Assembly: GCF_947494055.1 (NCBI RefSeq) | Contig: NZ_CANLTR010000032.1 | Coordinates: forward strand, 1 to 39,638 | Direction of reading: 5' to 3' | Length of the DNA: 39,638 bases | DNA from: an uncultured Jannaschia sp. | GTDB taxonomy: Bacteria > Pseudomonadota > Alphaproteobacteria > Rhodobacterales > Rhodobacteraceae | Part shown: positions 15,443-24,621 of the stretch, in pieces | How positions within the stretch are numbered: the stretch's first letter is position 1 | Layout of the letters: each line of letters starts with the position of its first letter | Translations under genes and position numbers: made by a program | The notes under the pieces: model-generated | What the model was told of the DNA's origin: nothing | Databases searched by the model: none | Seen by the model: the letters and a program-made list of their open reading frames with translations, nothing else

Positions 15443-16039
15443 TTAGACTTTGATGTCCTTGCCAGCACTCTGGCCAGACACGCGTTGCAGAACCCGGTAG
15501 ACAGTCGGGCGCGAGACGTCGAAGACCTCGGCGAGGTCGCTGATCGAATGATCGCCCGCGTCGTACATCCGGCGCAGCTCCGCCTGGCGCCGGTCCGACA
15601 GCTTCGGTTTCTTGCCCTTCAGCTTTCCTTTGGCGCGGGCGACGGCCATGCCCTCGCGGGTTCGCATCCGGATTAGGTCGGCCTCGAACTCGGCGAAGGT
15701 GGCGAGGATGTTGAAGAACATCTTTCCCATCGGGTCGCTCGGGTCGTGGACGCTGACTCCGAGGGCGAGCTTAACGTCGCGCGCCTCGAGCTCGGCCGCG
15801 ATGGCGCGGGCATCAGGAACGGAGCGCGCTAGGCGGTCGAGCTTCGGCACAACGAACGTGTCGCCCTCTCGCACCGCCGCCAGGGCTTGGGCCAGACCCG
15901 GCCGCTCCCGGTTCGCCCCGGTCAAGCCGTGGTCGGTGTAGATGCGATCCTCCGCGACGCCTAGATTGACCAAGGCCGCCCGCTGCGCCGCGAGATCCTG
16001 CTTGTCGGTCGAACACCGGGCGTAGCCGATCCGGGTCAT
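15443..16039 (-). CDS. Serine recombinase (resolvase/invertase family)
   Basis: The product is 198 aa from the ATG at 16039, with AGAGGAAA upstream. The catalytic domain starts MTRIGYARCSTDKQDLAAQ, with the nucleophile Ser10, followed by YTDHGLTGANRERPGL, VVPKLDRLARSVPDARAI and FAEFEADLIRMRTREGM. The C-terminal helix-turn-helix is SISDLAEVFDVSRPTVYRVL. It has the length and layout of small Tn3/Hin-type resolvases. It could resolve plasmid or transposon cointegrates or act on nearby inverted repeats. A 13-bp palindrome at 16111-16123, just upstream, may be part of its site or operator. Confidence 0.88.
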   Translation of the reverse strand: MTRIGYARCSTDKQDLAAQRAALVNLGVAEDRIYTDHGLTGANRERPGLAQALAAVREGDTFVVPKLDRLARSVPDARAIAAELEARDVKLALGVSVHDPSDPMGKMFFNILATFAEFEADLIRMRTREGMAVARAKGKLKGKKPKLSDRRQAELRRMYDAGDHSISDLAEVFDVSRPTVYRVLQRVSGQSAGKDIKV

Positions 16040-16110
16040 GCTTGGTTTCCTCTGCGATGGTGCCCGAACGAGCCTCGGTCCCGCTTCGTGTAACGCACAG
16101 CGCCCCATCA

Positions 16111-16123
16111 ATGATACTATCAT
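16111..16123. promoter_or_regulatory. 13-bp palindrome upstream of the serine recombinase
   Basis: ATGATA-C-TATCAT is a perfect interrupted palindrome, 72 bp upstream of the recombinase start, in an AT-rich patch within GC-rich DNA. This is the usual place for a res subsite or autoregulatory operator. The role is inferred from position only. Confidence 0.4.
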
Positions 16124-16355
16124 CGTACCATCTATGTGAGACAGCGACCGGCCCCATGTTTACAGGTCATCCAGCAGTCGAAGCCGCCCGCCTTCCAAGC
16201 GTCCGGTGAGCAATCCTCTTACGGACATCGAAAAAAACACGGAGCACGGTATTTGCCCTTACCGAGCCATATCGGCCTGCCATGTTACTAGCAAATTTTG
16301 GTTCATTGGTGTAAGTATGCCAAGATCCAAATAACGTCTGGGAAGGCAAGATGGC

Positions 16356-16667
16356 ATGGACGTGCGCATTGCATCCAACGGTCGCCTGATCCTCCCGCGG
16401 CAAGCGCGCGAGGCCATGGGTTTGTCCGGTGATACCAAGGTGTCGCTCGAAATCGAAGGAGACATGGTGCGCTTGTCTCCCCTAAGCCACCGCGTGCGCC
16501 GTGCGCGAGAGATGTACCGCGACGCAATCACGGCGCCGCGCACGACCGAGGATTTTCTGCGTGATCGTCGTGCGGAGGCCGATCTGGAAGAGGATAGGGT
16601 GAAAGGGCGTACCAATGACGGTGCCGGTCACGACGTAGGTACCAATGTGGCGAAGGGTTCGGAGTGA
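16356..16667 (+). CDS. vapB: AbrB/VapB-family antitoxin
   Basis: The product is 103 aa. The N-terminus (MDVRIASNGRLILPRQAREA then MGLSGDTKVSLEIEGDMVRL) is a typical SpoVT/AbrB swapped-hairpin DNA-binding domain. The C-terminal tail (RRAREMYRDAITAPRTTEDF, then acidic residues) should wrap and block the PIN toxin. The stop overlaps the GTG start of the toxin gene (GTGA at 16664-16667). Such antitoxins usually repress their own promoter, which would lie in 16130-16355. Confidence 0.85.
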   Translation: MDVRIASNGRLILPRQAREAMGLSGDTKVSLEIEGDMVRLSPLSHRVRRAREMYRDAITAPRTTEDFLRDRRAEADLEEDRVKGRTNDGAGHDVGTNVAKGSE

Positions 16668-17050
16668 GCGACGTCGTCCTTGACGCTTCTGCCGTGCTGG
16701 CCATGCTGCGTGACGAGCCGGGCGGCGATGTCGTGGCAGGATATATCGGGCGGGCGACGATTTCTGCAGTGAACCTGCAGGAGGTGGCCAAGGAGATGGT
16801 CCGGGAAGGGGCCGACATCGAACGCATCCAACCCATCCTGGATGAGCTGGGTTTCGACGTGCGATCCCACGATGCGGACGCGGCCTATGCTGCGGCAGCG
16901 CTGTACGAGCCGACCAGACGGTACGGGCGAGGCCTCGGCGACCGGACCTGCATGTCCCTAGGGGTGCAGCTTGGCGTGCCGGTGCTGACAGCGGACCGGG
17001 AATGGCGGAACGTCGAAGTGAAGGGGTTACAGTTGGAGTACGTGCGGTGA
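16664..17050 (+). CDS. vapC: PIN-domain toxin (VapC family)
   Basis: The product is 128 aa from a GTG overlapping the antitoxin stop. Conserved acidic residues of the PIN nuclease are in place: Asp7 in VVLDASAVLAML, the Glu in NLQEVAKEMV, the Asp in GLGDRTCMSLG and the Asp in LTADREW. It is predicted to cleave RNA, typically tRNA or rRNA, when freed from the AbrB-type antitoxin. The pair probably stabilises the surrounding accessory DNA. Confidence 0.88.
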   Translation: MSDVVLDASAVLAMLRDEPGGDVVAGYIGRATISAVNLQEVAKEMVREGADIERIQPILDELGFDVRSHDADAAYAAAALYEPTRRYGRGLGDRTCMSLGVQLGVPVLTADREWRNVEVKGLQLEYVR

Positions 17051-17203
17051 GAAGCGGGGGCTGCGCTCGGCACGCCTGAGCCAGCTCATGACGATGATTG
17101 TCTGAACGCGAGACCGGGCACGCGTTAGGCACGGCATTCTGGCGCGCACGAAGGGGACGCATTTGCCAAGCGTGGATACGATTGGTTCAATGACGGGTTC
17201 AGG

Positions 17204-18398
17204 ATGACCGAGCAGCGGCCAGCCGAAATCGATTACAAGTGGGATATCGAGCGTGTACGATCGATCAGGCAGGTCCCGCTAATTCTCGACGTCTGCAGCC
17301 AGGCGACCGGTATGGGCTTCATTGCGATCGCACGCGTAACCGAAGATCGCTGGATCACCTGCGCGTCCAAGGATGAGCTCGAATTCGGCTTGCGGCCTGG
17401 CGACGAGCTGAAGGTCGAAACCACGATCTGCAACGAAATTCGGGCCAGTTCCGAGATGGTCGTGATCGACGACGTTCAAGCCAGTCCGACCTTCTGCAAT
17501 CACCCGACGCCTGCGATGTACGGGTTCCGCAGTTACATCTCGGTGCCGATCAGGCTGCCGGATGGGGCGTTCTTCGGAACGCTTTGCGCGATCGATCCAC
17601 AGCCGCGCGACTTGTCGACGAACCAGATCATCGGTCTATTCCAGCTTTGCGCCGACCTGATCGGCGCCACCCTCGAGACCGCCGGTCGCCTGACCCGAAG
17701 CGAGACGGATCTCGGAAGCGAACGCGAGATCGCACGATTGCGGGAGGAATTCATCGCAGTGGTGGGCCACGACCTTCGCAACCCCATCTCCGCCCTTTCG
17801 TCCGGGCTTCGCCTTCTGAAGCGCGGCGACCGCGTCGAGACCGAACCACTCATGCAGGACATGCAGAGCGTGTTGCTGCGCATGTCCTCTCTCGTCGACA
17901 ACCTGATGGATTTCGCGGCAGGCCGTCTCGGCGGCAAGATGCAACTTCAAACCGAGCAAACGGTCTCGATGCATGAGATCATCGAGGCCGTCGTCTCCGA
18001 AGTCGAACTCGCTTCGGGACGCCGCATCGAACTCGATCTGGAGCTTCCGGCTCCCACCAAAGGGGACGCCACGAAGATCGGACAACTCATGGCAAACCTG
18101 CTTACGAATGCCGTATCGCATGGTGATCCAACAAAACCGATCGTCGTCCGGGGGAGGACAGGATCGAAAGATGTCTGCATCGACGTTCTGAGCGGTGGCC
18201 CCCCGATCCCGGCCACGCTGCTGAATGGAATATTCGACCCCTACGTCCGAGGGGCGAATGTGACTTCCAAAGGGGCTCGGACTGGGCCTGCACATTGCTT
18301 CCCAGATCGCGACGGCACATGGCGGCCGTCTTACGGTTGCTGCGGATCCGGATGCCAACCGGTTCTCGTTCCAGATACCGGTTCTCCCGGGCCCGTAA
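17204..18398 (+). pseudogene. GAF-domain sensor histidine kinase with a frameshift in the ATPase domain
   Basis: Starting at the ATG at 17204 (MTEQRPAEIDYKWDIERVRS), residues about 25-165 form a GAF domain (PTFCNHPTPAMYGFRSYISV, PIRLPDGAFFGTLCAIDP). The HisKA box EEFIAVVGHDLRNPISAL carries His189. The ATPase N-box is MANLLTNAVSHGDP. At 18272-18275 a run of four G replaces an expected three. After it the frame shifts and the true end, LGLGLHIASQIATAHGGRLT through PVLPGP and a TAA at 18396-18398, is in another frame. With one G removed the protein would be 397 aa. Unshifted, translation runs on into unrelated sequence. It may be a real mutation or a sequencing error. Confidence 0.75.
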
Positions 18399-18478
18399 GC
18401 ACCCCGCCGTCGCCTGCCCGCCTTCGTGCACTCGAACCTCCCCGCACACGCTTGTCTTCGGACAAAATCCCCGCATTC

Positions 18479-18689
18479 AGTGGACAGACCGGCATCCAGG
18501 TGCGGTGCGAAGGCGAGTGGCCTGCGCGCAAACACGGCGGGCCGCGCCGTCGCGTATGGCGCAAAGTGCATCTGGCGGTGGGGCGAGAATACGCTCGAGG
18601 TCTTGGCGGTCGAGGTCACCACGAGCGACGTGCCCGTGCTGCCGGACCTGCTCGGCCAGGTCCCCGAAGGGGGACCGATTGGTCCGTAA
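18479..18689 (+). pseudogene. IS5-family transposase fragment
   Basis: Translation gives SGQTGIQVRCEGEWPARKHG, GPRRRVWRKVHLAV, then after a one-base frame change ENTLEVLAVEVTTSDVPVLP and DLLGQV up to a TAA. The pattern D/STTGLQV..GEW..RKHG...RRxWRKVHLA followed by DVxxLPxLLxQ is the middle of IS5-type transposases. Both ends are missing and the frame is broken, so it is a decayed remnant between the kinase and the dehydrogenase. Confidence 0.65.
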
Positions 18690-18773
18690 CCGCACGCTTC
18701 GTCCGCGTCAGGGAACACCTACGGACGCGAGGGATTTCAGGTCTCGAACCGTTGGCTCAGCGAAAGAGATTGC

Positions 18774-19988
18774 ATGAAGGCCGTAGTCTTTCACGACGTG
18801 GGCGACATCCGCCTCGACGACGTTCCCGATCCGAAGATCGAAGCCCCGACCGATGCGGTGATCCGCATCACGACTTCAGCCATCTGCGGCACCGACCTGC
18901 ACATGGTCCGCGGAACCTTCGCGGGCATGAAGCCGGGCACGATCCTCGGCCACGAGGCCGTGGGCATCGTCGAGGAGCTCGGCCCGATGGTGCGGAACTT
19001 CGAGGTCGGCGATCGGGTGGTGATCTGCTCGACCATTGCCTGCGGTGCGTGCTCCTATTGTCGGGCGGGATGCCACTCGCAATGCGACAACGCCAACCCG
19101 AACGGCAACCGCGCGGGCACGTCGTTCTTCGGCGGTCCGGAGCCGACCGGGCCCTTCAACGGTTTGCAGGCTGAGAAGGCGCGCATTCCTTTCGCTCACA
19201 CCACGATGGTCAAGGTGCCCGATGAGGTCACGGACGATCAGGCGATCCTGACATCCGATATCTTTCCGACCGGATATTTTGGTGCCGATGCCGCCGACAT
19301 CGAACCCGGCGACACAGTTGCGGTCTTCGGCGCCGGGCCCGTGGGACTTTTCGCCATCATCTCAGCCAGGCTCCTCGGGGCCGGACGGGTGATCGCGGTG
19401 GACGAACACGATGATCGGCTGGCCAAGGCACGCGAGCTTGGCGCCGGGACCGTCAACTTCTCGAAGGAGGACCCTGTCCAGACCATCGTCAAGATGACCA
19501 ACGGCATCGGCGTCGACCGGGTCATCGATGCCGTCGGCGTGGACAGCCAGCACGCACATGGCGGCCCGGCCGAGGAGGAGGCGGAGAAGAAGTCCGAGAC
19601 TTTCGCCGCCCAGGTCGACCGGGTGGCGCCCGAGCAGAACGTGCAGGGCGATCTCTGGAAGCCGGGCGACGCGCCAAGCCAGGCGCTCGAATGGTCGGTG
19701 CAGGCGCTGGCGAAGGCCGGCACCCTGTCGATCATCGGGGTCTATCCGCCGACGATGCAGAGCTTCCCGATTGGCGAGGCCATGAACAAGAACCTGACGA
19801 TGAAGATGGGGAATTGCCCGCATCGCCGATACATTCCTTACCTCCTGGATTTGATCCGGTCGGGCACAGTCGATCCCGTCAAGGTGCTGAGCCAGGTCGA
19901 GCCGATCGGGACCGCGATCGAGGCATTCGAGACCTTCGACAAGCGCGCGCCTGGCTGGATCAAGGTCGAGCTCGAGGCTGCGGAGTAG
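18774..19988 (+). CDS. Zinc-dependent dehydrogenase, glutathione-independent formaldehyde dehydrogenase-like
   Basis: The product is 404 aa, cytosolic. Catalytic zinc ligands are Cys38 (AICGTD) and His60/Glu61 (GHEAVG), with Asp162 (TSDIFPTGYFGA) in the place used by formaldehyde dehydrogenases. The structural zinc site is Cys90, Cys93, Cys96 and Cys104. NAD binding is by GAGPVG (186-191) and the acidic VDEHDD strand. A charged insertion follows VIDAVGVDSQHAHGG, as in the FdhA-like subgroup. It oxidises an alcohol or aldehyde with NAD. The exact substrate cannot be read from the sequence. The next gene starts 52 nt downstream and may be cotranscribed. Confidence 0.85.
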   Translation: MKAVVFHDVGDIRLDDVPDPKIEAPTDAVIRITTSAICGTDLHMVRGTFAGMKPGTILGHEAVGIVEELGPMVRNFEVGDRVVICSTIACGACSYCRAGCHSQCDNANPNGNRAGTSFFGGPEPTGPFNGLQAEKARIPFAHTTMVKVPDEVTDDQAILTSDIFPTGYFGADAADIEPGDTVAVFGAGPVGLFAIISARLLGAGRVIAVDEHDDRLAKARELGAGTVNFSKEDPVQTIVKMTNGIGVDRVIDAVGVDSQHAHGGPAEEEAEKKSETFAAQVDRVAPEQNVQGDLWKPGDAPSQALEWSVQALAKAGTLSIIGVYPPTMQSFPIGEAMNKNLTMKMGNCPHRRYIPYLLDLIRSGTVDPVKVLSQVEPIGTAIEAFETFDKRAPGWIKVELEAAE

Positions 19989-20040
19989 GTGCACGACCCG
20001 CTTTCTTGTAGATCCGGGCCCGGCGATCAGGAGACGTGAC

Positions 20041-21159
20041 ATGGCGACCATTTTGCGCCTTGAAGGCTTTCTTGCCACCTTGCTTTGCCTCAGCACGGCA
20101 ACGCTATCGGCAGCGCAGGAGGCCACCGCCACGCCGCCCGAGCTGACGGAGGTGGCGCGTTTCGATCATCAGGTGACGGGCGTCACCGTCAGCGCGGACG
20201 GGCGCATCTTCGTGAACTTCCCGCGCTGGACCGAGGACGTGGACATCTCGGTGGCCGAGCTCGTCGACGGCGCGCGGCAGCCCTATCCGAACGCGGAATG
20301 GAACGGCTGGAGCAATCTCGAGAGCGCCGAGGTCTCGGCCGCGGACCACTTCGTCAACGTGCAGAGCGTCGTCGCGGACGGCGGCGGCAGCCTCTGGGTC
20401 CTCGACCCCGCCGCGCCCGCCACCGGCTTCATTGTCGAGAACGGCCCGAAACTCGTGCAGATCGACCTCGCAAGCGACGACGTCGTCCGCGTCATCGCCT
20501 TCGGCCCCGACGTCGCGCCGCAGGGCAGCTATCTCAACGACGTGCGCTTCAGCCCGGATGGCGGGCACGCCTACATCACCGATTCCGGCCCCGCCGACGC
20601 GCTGATTGTCGTCGATCTCGAAACCGGGACGGGGCGGCGCGTCCTCGAGGATCATTTCTCGGTCGCCGTCGATCCGGACGTCACCGTTACCCATGCGGGC
20701 GAGCCCGTCCGCCGGCCCGACAATCGCGGCGCCGCCTTCGCGGCCGACAGCATCGCGCTGTCGCAGGACGGGGAGACGCTGTTCTGGAAGCCGCTCACCG
20801 GCACGACGCTCTACTCGATCGCGACCGAAATGCTGGACGACCCGAGCCGCTCCGTGGACGAGGTCGCGGCGGCAGTGCTCGACCGCGGCGAGGTCGGCGT
20901 CACGGATGGGCTCTGGATGGACGGTGCGGGCCGCATCTACCTCTCGAATGTCGAGGACGACGCGGTCCGGCGTTGGGCGGACGGGGAGGTCAGCCTCGTC
21001 CTGCAGGACGACCGCCTCCGTTGGCCGGACACGTTCAGCGAGGGACCGGACGGCACGATCTACGTCACCACGTCGCGGATCATGGACATGCCTTGGTACA
21101 AGCCCGAGAACTCGCGGATCGTCGCAACGACCCTTTGGTCGTTCGAGCCGGAGAATTGA
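20041..21159 (+). CDS. Exported yellow/major-royal-jelly-like beta-propeller protein
   Basis: The product is 372 aa with a signal peptide (about residues 1-25, ending LSAAQE). Motifs of the MRJP/yellow family follow: VTVSADGRIFVNFPRW, PYPNAEWNGW, VNVQSVVADGGGSLWVLDPA, LNDVRFSPDGGHAYITDSG, DGLWMDGAGRIYLSNVEDDA. It is predicted to be a six-bladed propeller in the periplasm. Bacterial members are mostly uncharacterised; SMP-30/gluconolactonases are the nearest enzymes by fold. It is 52 nt downstream of the dehydrogenase and on the same strand. Confidence 0.8.
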   Translation: MATILRLEGFLATLLCLSTATLSAAQEATATPPELTEVARFDHQVTGVTVSADGRIFVNFPRWTEDVDISVAELVDGARQPYPNAEWNGWSNLESAEVSAADHFVNVQSVVADGGGSLWVLDPAAPATGFIVENGPKLVQIDLASDDVVRVIAFGPDVAPQGSYLNDVRFSPDGGHAYITDSGPADALIVVDLETGTGRRVLEDHFSVAVDPDVTVTHAGEPVRRPDNRGAAFAADSIALSQDGETLFWKPLTGTTLYSIATEMLDDPSRSVDEVAAAVLDRGEVGVTDGLWMDGAGRIYLSNVEDDAVRRWADGEVSLVLQDDRLRWPDTFSEGPDGTIYVTTSRIMDMPWYKPENSRIVATTLWSFEPEN

Positions 21160-21366
21160 CCCTGATACATCCGTTTGAGGACGTGAACTGCAGCCCGGTT
21201 GGAACGGAGCAGATGCACGCCAGCCGTGTTCGGGGCAGATCGGAGCGACCGTTCCGAAGTTTAGGCAGGGGAGGAACGCCCTGAAGGGCAGCCTCGGCTG
21301 CGCGAAGCAGGATACGAAACGCAACGCAATCTACATTTTCAACCATCAAGCCAAAGGTCAAATTCT

Positions 21367-22365
21367 ATGTCTTCATCTTTCCTGTTCCGTCTTCATTCGT
21401 CCAAGCATTCGAGCGCAGGCATTCTCACCCTCGCAGCGCTTGCCGGACTTGGTCTCCCAGGCGGGGCGTCCGCGGCCCCCGTGCTCTACGGGCTCGGCGA
21501 CTCGGTGACCTTCGGGGAGGACGACCTCCGCTACGAGCCCTCGGACGGCGACCGCGGCTATGTCGGCCGCTTCGCCGACGCGCTGGCGGCGCAAGAGGGG
21601 GAACGACCGATCGTGCGGAACTTTGCCATCGACGGCGAGACGGCGTCGAGCTTCATGACCGGCAATGGACGCACGCCGCCGGTGGTGGTCCGTACCGATG
21701 CCATCCTGGCCCTGCAGAACACCAATTACAGCGAGACCGGCGGCATCCGCACGCAGGAGACGCAGTTCCGTCAGGCAGCGGCGCAGGATGCGGCCGCGGG
21801 CAACGACATCGTGGGCATTACGGTCACGCTCGGCTTCAACGAGCTCGCGGCATTGGCCAGTCTCCCGACCGACGAGGCCCTGGCGCAAATCCCGGCGACG
21901 CTCGACGATTACGAAGGGAACTACCGCTCCGTCCTTTCGACGATCCGGGCGGAGGCGCCCGACGCGCCGCTCTACCTGCTCGGCTACTACAACCCGTTCC
22001 CGGCCGATCCCGACAGCCCGGCGGCGCCGATCTTCAACGAGGCCGGCACCGACCTCAACGGCATCATTTCGATGCTCGCCGGCGATTACGGCGCGTCCTT
22101 CGTCGACGTGGCCCCGGCCTTCGTCGGCAACGAGGCGGAGTACACCTTCCTCGATGATCAGCCGGCGGGCTTCGTGATCAACGGCCCGTTCGGCGGCGTG
22201 GAACCCATCGGCAACGTGCATGCCACCGATGCCGGCTACGACGCCATTGCGGGCGTGCTTACCGCGCAGGTTGCCCCGGTCCCGCTGCCGGCGGGCCTGC
22301 CGCTCTACGCAGCGGGCCTGCTCGGCGCCGGGCTTGTCCTCCGCCGGTCGAAGCGGCGCACCTGA
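21367..22365 (+). CDS. SGNH/GDSL hydrolase-like protein with VPLPA-CTERM sorting signal
   Basis: The product is 332 aa. A signal peptide (to about residue 37, ending ASAAP) precedes YGLGDSVTFGEDD, the GDS block with Ser46. The later blocks are VGITVTLGFNEL (block III-like, with Asn) and NVHATDAGYDAI, which holds the His but lacks the usual Asp three residues earlier. The C-terminus has VPLPAGLPLYAAGLLGAG then a basic tail LRRSKRRT. This is a VPLPA-CTERM signal, processed by an exosortase (XrtD type in Rhodobacterales). The product should be exported, cut and anchored or released. The substrate is probably an ester or sugar acyl group. Confidence 0.82.
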   Translation: MSSSFLFRLHSSKHSSAGILTLAALAGLGLPGGASAAPVLYGLGDSVTFGEDDLRYEPSDGDRGYVGRFADALAAQEGERPIVRNFAIDGETASSFMTGNGRTPPVVVRTDAILALQNTNYSETGGIRTQETQFRQAAAQDAAAGNDIVGITVTLGFNELAALASLPTDEALAQIPATLDDYEGNYRSVLSTIRAEAPDAPLYLLGYYNPFPADPDSPAAPIFNEAGTDLNGIISMLAGDYGASFVDVAPAFVGNEAEYTFLDDQPAGFVINGPFGGVEPIGNVHATDAGYDAIAGVLTAQVAPVPLPAGLPLYAAGLLGAGLVLRRSKRRT

Positions 22366-22426
22366 GACGCGTTACAAACTTTGAGCGGTGTCCGTGCCCG
22401 GGCACTGGGAGGAAGGGAGCGATTGC

Positions 22427-23515
22427 ATGAAAGAGCCCGTGCTCTACAGCGAAAACCTCGAGACGCCGTCGGCAGACGAACGCGAGACGATCGAGGAACT
22501 GAATGCCACTTTCGACACCATCCTCGATCGCGTGGCCGAGGACGAAGGTCACGCCTACCGCTCCGTTCACGCGAAGAGCCATGGCCTGATCGAGGCGACA
22601 GTGACGATCCCGGATGATCTTCCGCCCGAATATGCCCAGGGCATCTTTGCGCGGGGCGGCAGGTACGGTGCGATCCTGCGGATCTCGACCAATCCCGGCG
22701 ATATCCTTGACGATTCCGTCTCGGTTCCGCGCGGGCTCGCATTGAAGGTCCTTGATATCGAAGGAAAGCGGCTGCCGGGCTCGGAGAGCGCGCGGTCGCA
22801 GGACTTCGTCATGGTGAACGGCCCGGCCTTCTCGGCCCCGGATGCGGCAGGGTTCCTGAAGAGCCTGAAGCTTCTGGCCAGGACGACCGACCGCGCAGAA
22901 TGGGCGAAGAAGGCGCTGTCGACGGTGTTGAGGGGTGTCGAGAGCGGTCTCGAGGCCACGACCGGGCCGAGCGCGAAGATCGAGACCCTGGGTGGCGCGC
23001 CCAACGTTCACCCGCTGGGCGAGACATATTTTACGCAGACCCCGTACCGCTTCGGCGACCATGTCGCCAAAGTGCAGTTGGTCCCGGTTTCCGATAACCT
23101 GACGCGACTGACCGGCGAGACCGTCGACACCTCCGGCCGCTCCGATGCCTTGCGGGAAGAGATCGATGCGGTCATGCAGGCGGAACCGTCGCGATGGGAA
23201 TTGCGGGTCCAGCTTTGCCGGGACACCGAGGCTCAGCCTGTCGAGGATGCCTCCGTGCCGTGGGACGAGGACATCTCGCCATTCGTCACCGTTGCAACGG
23301 TCGACGCAGGTCAGCAACCTGCCTGGACCGAAGGGCGCGCGAGAGCCGTTGACGACGGGATGCGGTTCGCGCCCTGGATCGGGATCGAGGCGCATCGACC
23401 ACTCGGCTCCGTGAACCGGGCGCGCAAGGCGACCTACGACCATTCGGCCGCGTTCCGCTCGCGGGTAAACGGCTGCCCGATCCATGACCCCCGGAAGGCA
23501 GCGCTTCCGGCGTAG
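22427..23515 (+). CDS. Catalase-family haem protein
   Basis: The product is 362 aa from the ATG at 22427, chosen for its strong ribosome site GGAGGAAGGGA; a GTG at 22388 is possible but lacks one. It matches the short catalase-related family: YRSVHAKSHGLIEATVTIP, RYGAILRISTNPGDI, PRGLALKVLDIEG, SQDFVMVNGPAF, LGETYFTQTPYRFGDHVAKV. The distal His is in the RSVHAKSHG segment. Such proteins act on peroxides and are shorter than true catalases. It has no signal peptide. Context among stress genes suggests oxidative defence. Confidence 0.8.
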   Translation: MKEPVLYSENLETPSADERETIEELNATFDTILDRVAEDEGHAYRSVHAKSHGLIEATVTIPDDLPPEYAQGIFARGGRYGAILRISTNPGDILDDSVSVPRGLALKVLDIEGKRLPGSESARSQDFVMVNGPAFSAPDAAGFLKSLKLLARTTDRAEWAKKALSTVLRGVESGLEATTGPSAKIETLGGAPNVHPLGETYFTQTPYRFGDHVAKVQLVPVSDNLTRLTGETVDTSGRSDALREEIDAVMQAEPSRWELRVQLCRDTEAQPVEDASVPWDEDISPFVTVATVDAGQQPAWTEGRARAVDDGMRFAPWIGIEAHRPLGSVNRARKATYDHSAAFRSRVNGCPIHDPRKAALPA

Positions 23516-24230
23516 CGGCAATTCGTCCGCGCTTCGTTCGCTCCGATAAGCCGCCCGACCTGGAGCATGCCAAGGCTTCTGCCGGGCAATACGCCTGCCT
23601 CGGCGAAACGACGTCGGCTTCTGGACGTCGTGTCGAACATGGCGCCGCGTCTGCGGCCAGAGGAGATCCGTCGTGTCTGATTTCGAGCAGCCAGCCTGAC
23701 GGCCTTTGCGCTGAACTGTTCGTTGCGGCCCTCCGGCCCCGATCAGCCAGTTCCAACACGCGGATGATCGGCGATCTGATGGATGCCATGCGCCCGCACG
23801 GGGCCCCAGGAGAAATCGAGCGGGTCGCGGATCACAACGTGATGGCGGGTGTTTTCGCCGACATGGGGGCGGGGAACGATTGGCCAGAGCTGCGCGCGCG
23901 CCTTCTGGCCATCGAGTTCTTCAGTCTCGGAACCCCGATCCGGTTTGGCCAGCCTTCGGGCATGGCCTATCGCGCACTCGAACCGATGGATGATTCCACG
24001 GGGAGAAGGCGGGGACATTTCGGTCAGTCGGCGGGCTGACTCTCTGGTGGACTGGCCGAGAGAGCCGGGGACCGAACGGACCATCTCCGCCGGCCATGAT
24101 CTCGAAGGCGGCGTGGCGTAGATCGCGGATCACAGTCAGATGATGACCACCGGTTTTCAGATAGCCTGGTCGCAAGGCGCTGGTTACGCGGCTCACGCAA
24201 AGATCGCCGCCATGTCCATCCGAGCCGCTT
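23516..24230. other. Gene-poor stretch with doubtful small frames
   Basis: Overlapping open frames exist on both strands (plus 23764-24039, minus 23743-24084), but neither resembles a known family or has a clear ribosome site. GTTCG and ATCAC inverted motifs are present (for example ATCACAACGTGAT near 23831). It may be decayed coding DNA. The response regulator gene ends convergent to it. Confidence 0.45.
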
Positions 24231-24620
24231 TCACCGGGACATGTTCGCCGGAAGCAGGGACATCAGCGCTTGCCTGAGCTTCGTCTCGTCGACGGGCTTG
24301 CTCAGCATCGGCGCATCTTGAAGGGCCCCGGTGAGATGGCCGCGCTGATACGCGGTCAGGATCAGGAACGGGCACCCATCGGCGCGGAGCACGGCCGCGA
24401 TCGGCTCGGAAGTGCCGCTGGCCAGCTGGACGTCGAGGACGGCGCAGTCGGGTCGATCGTTCGCGACCAGCTCCAGGGCGGCTGCAGCGGTCGCAACCGG
24501 TCCCAGCACCACACAGCCCCATTCCTCCAGAATATCCCGGATATCCAGCGCGATCAGCCGTTCGTCCTCGACCACCAGAATCCGGCGGTCGGACAATTCG
24601 CGGGTCGGGTCATTCGGCAT
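24231..24620 (-). CDS. Stand-alone response-regulator receiver protein
   Basis: The product is 129 aa, a single CheY-like receiver domain without an output domain. The acidic pair is in ILVVEDERL, the phospho-acceptor is Asp63 (CAVLDVQLASG), the Thr is in FLILTAYQ and the Lys is in MLSKPVDE. The start is 1 nt after the stop of the HWE-type kinase gene, so it is surely its partner. Single receivers of this type pass phosphate on or tune the kinase in alphaproteobacterial stress signalling. Confidence 0.9.
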   Translation of the reverse strand: MPNDPTRELSDRRILVVEDERLIALDIRDILEEWGCVVLGPVATAAAALELVANDRPDCAVLDVQLASGTSEPIAAVLRADGCPFLILTAYQRGHLTGALQDAPMLSKPVDETKLRQALMSLLPANMSR

Positions 24621-24621
24621 G

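Noticed and set aside
18399-19174. Continuation of the kinase open frame to 656 aa
   Set aside because: Caused by the frameshift at 18272-18275. The natural end of the kinase is at 18398 in the next frame, and the extension overlaps the dehydrogenase gene.
20085-21284. 399-aa Arg-rich frame on plus strand
   Set aside because: A shifted-frame shadow of the yellow-like gene, which has a signal peptide and family motifs.
23764-24039. 91-aa frame on plus strand
   Set aside because: Possible but unsupported: no family, weak start, and an equally long frame on the other strand.
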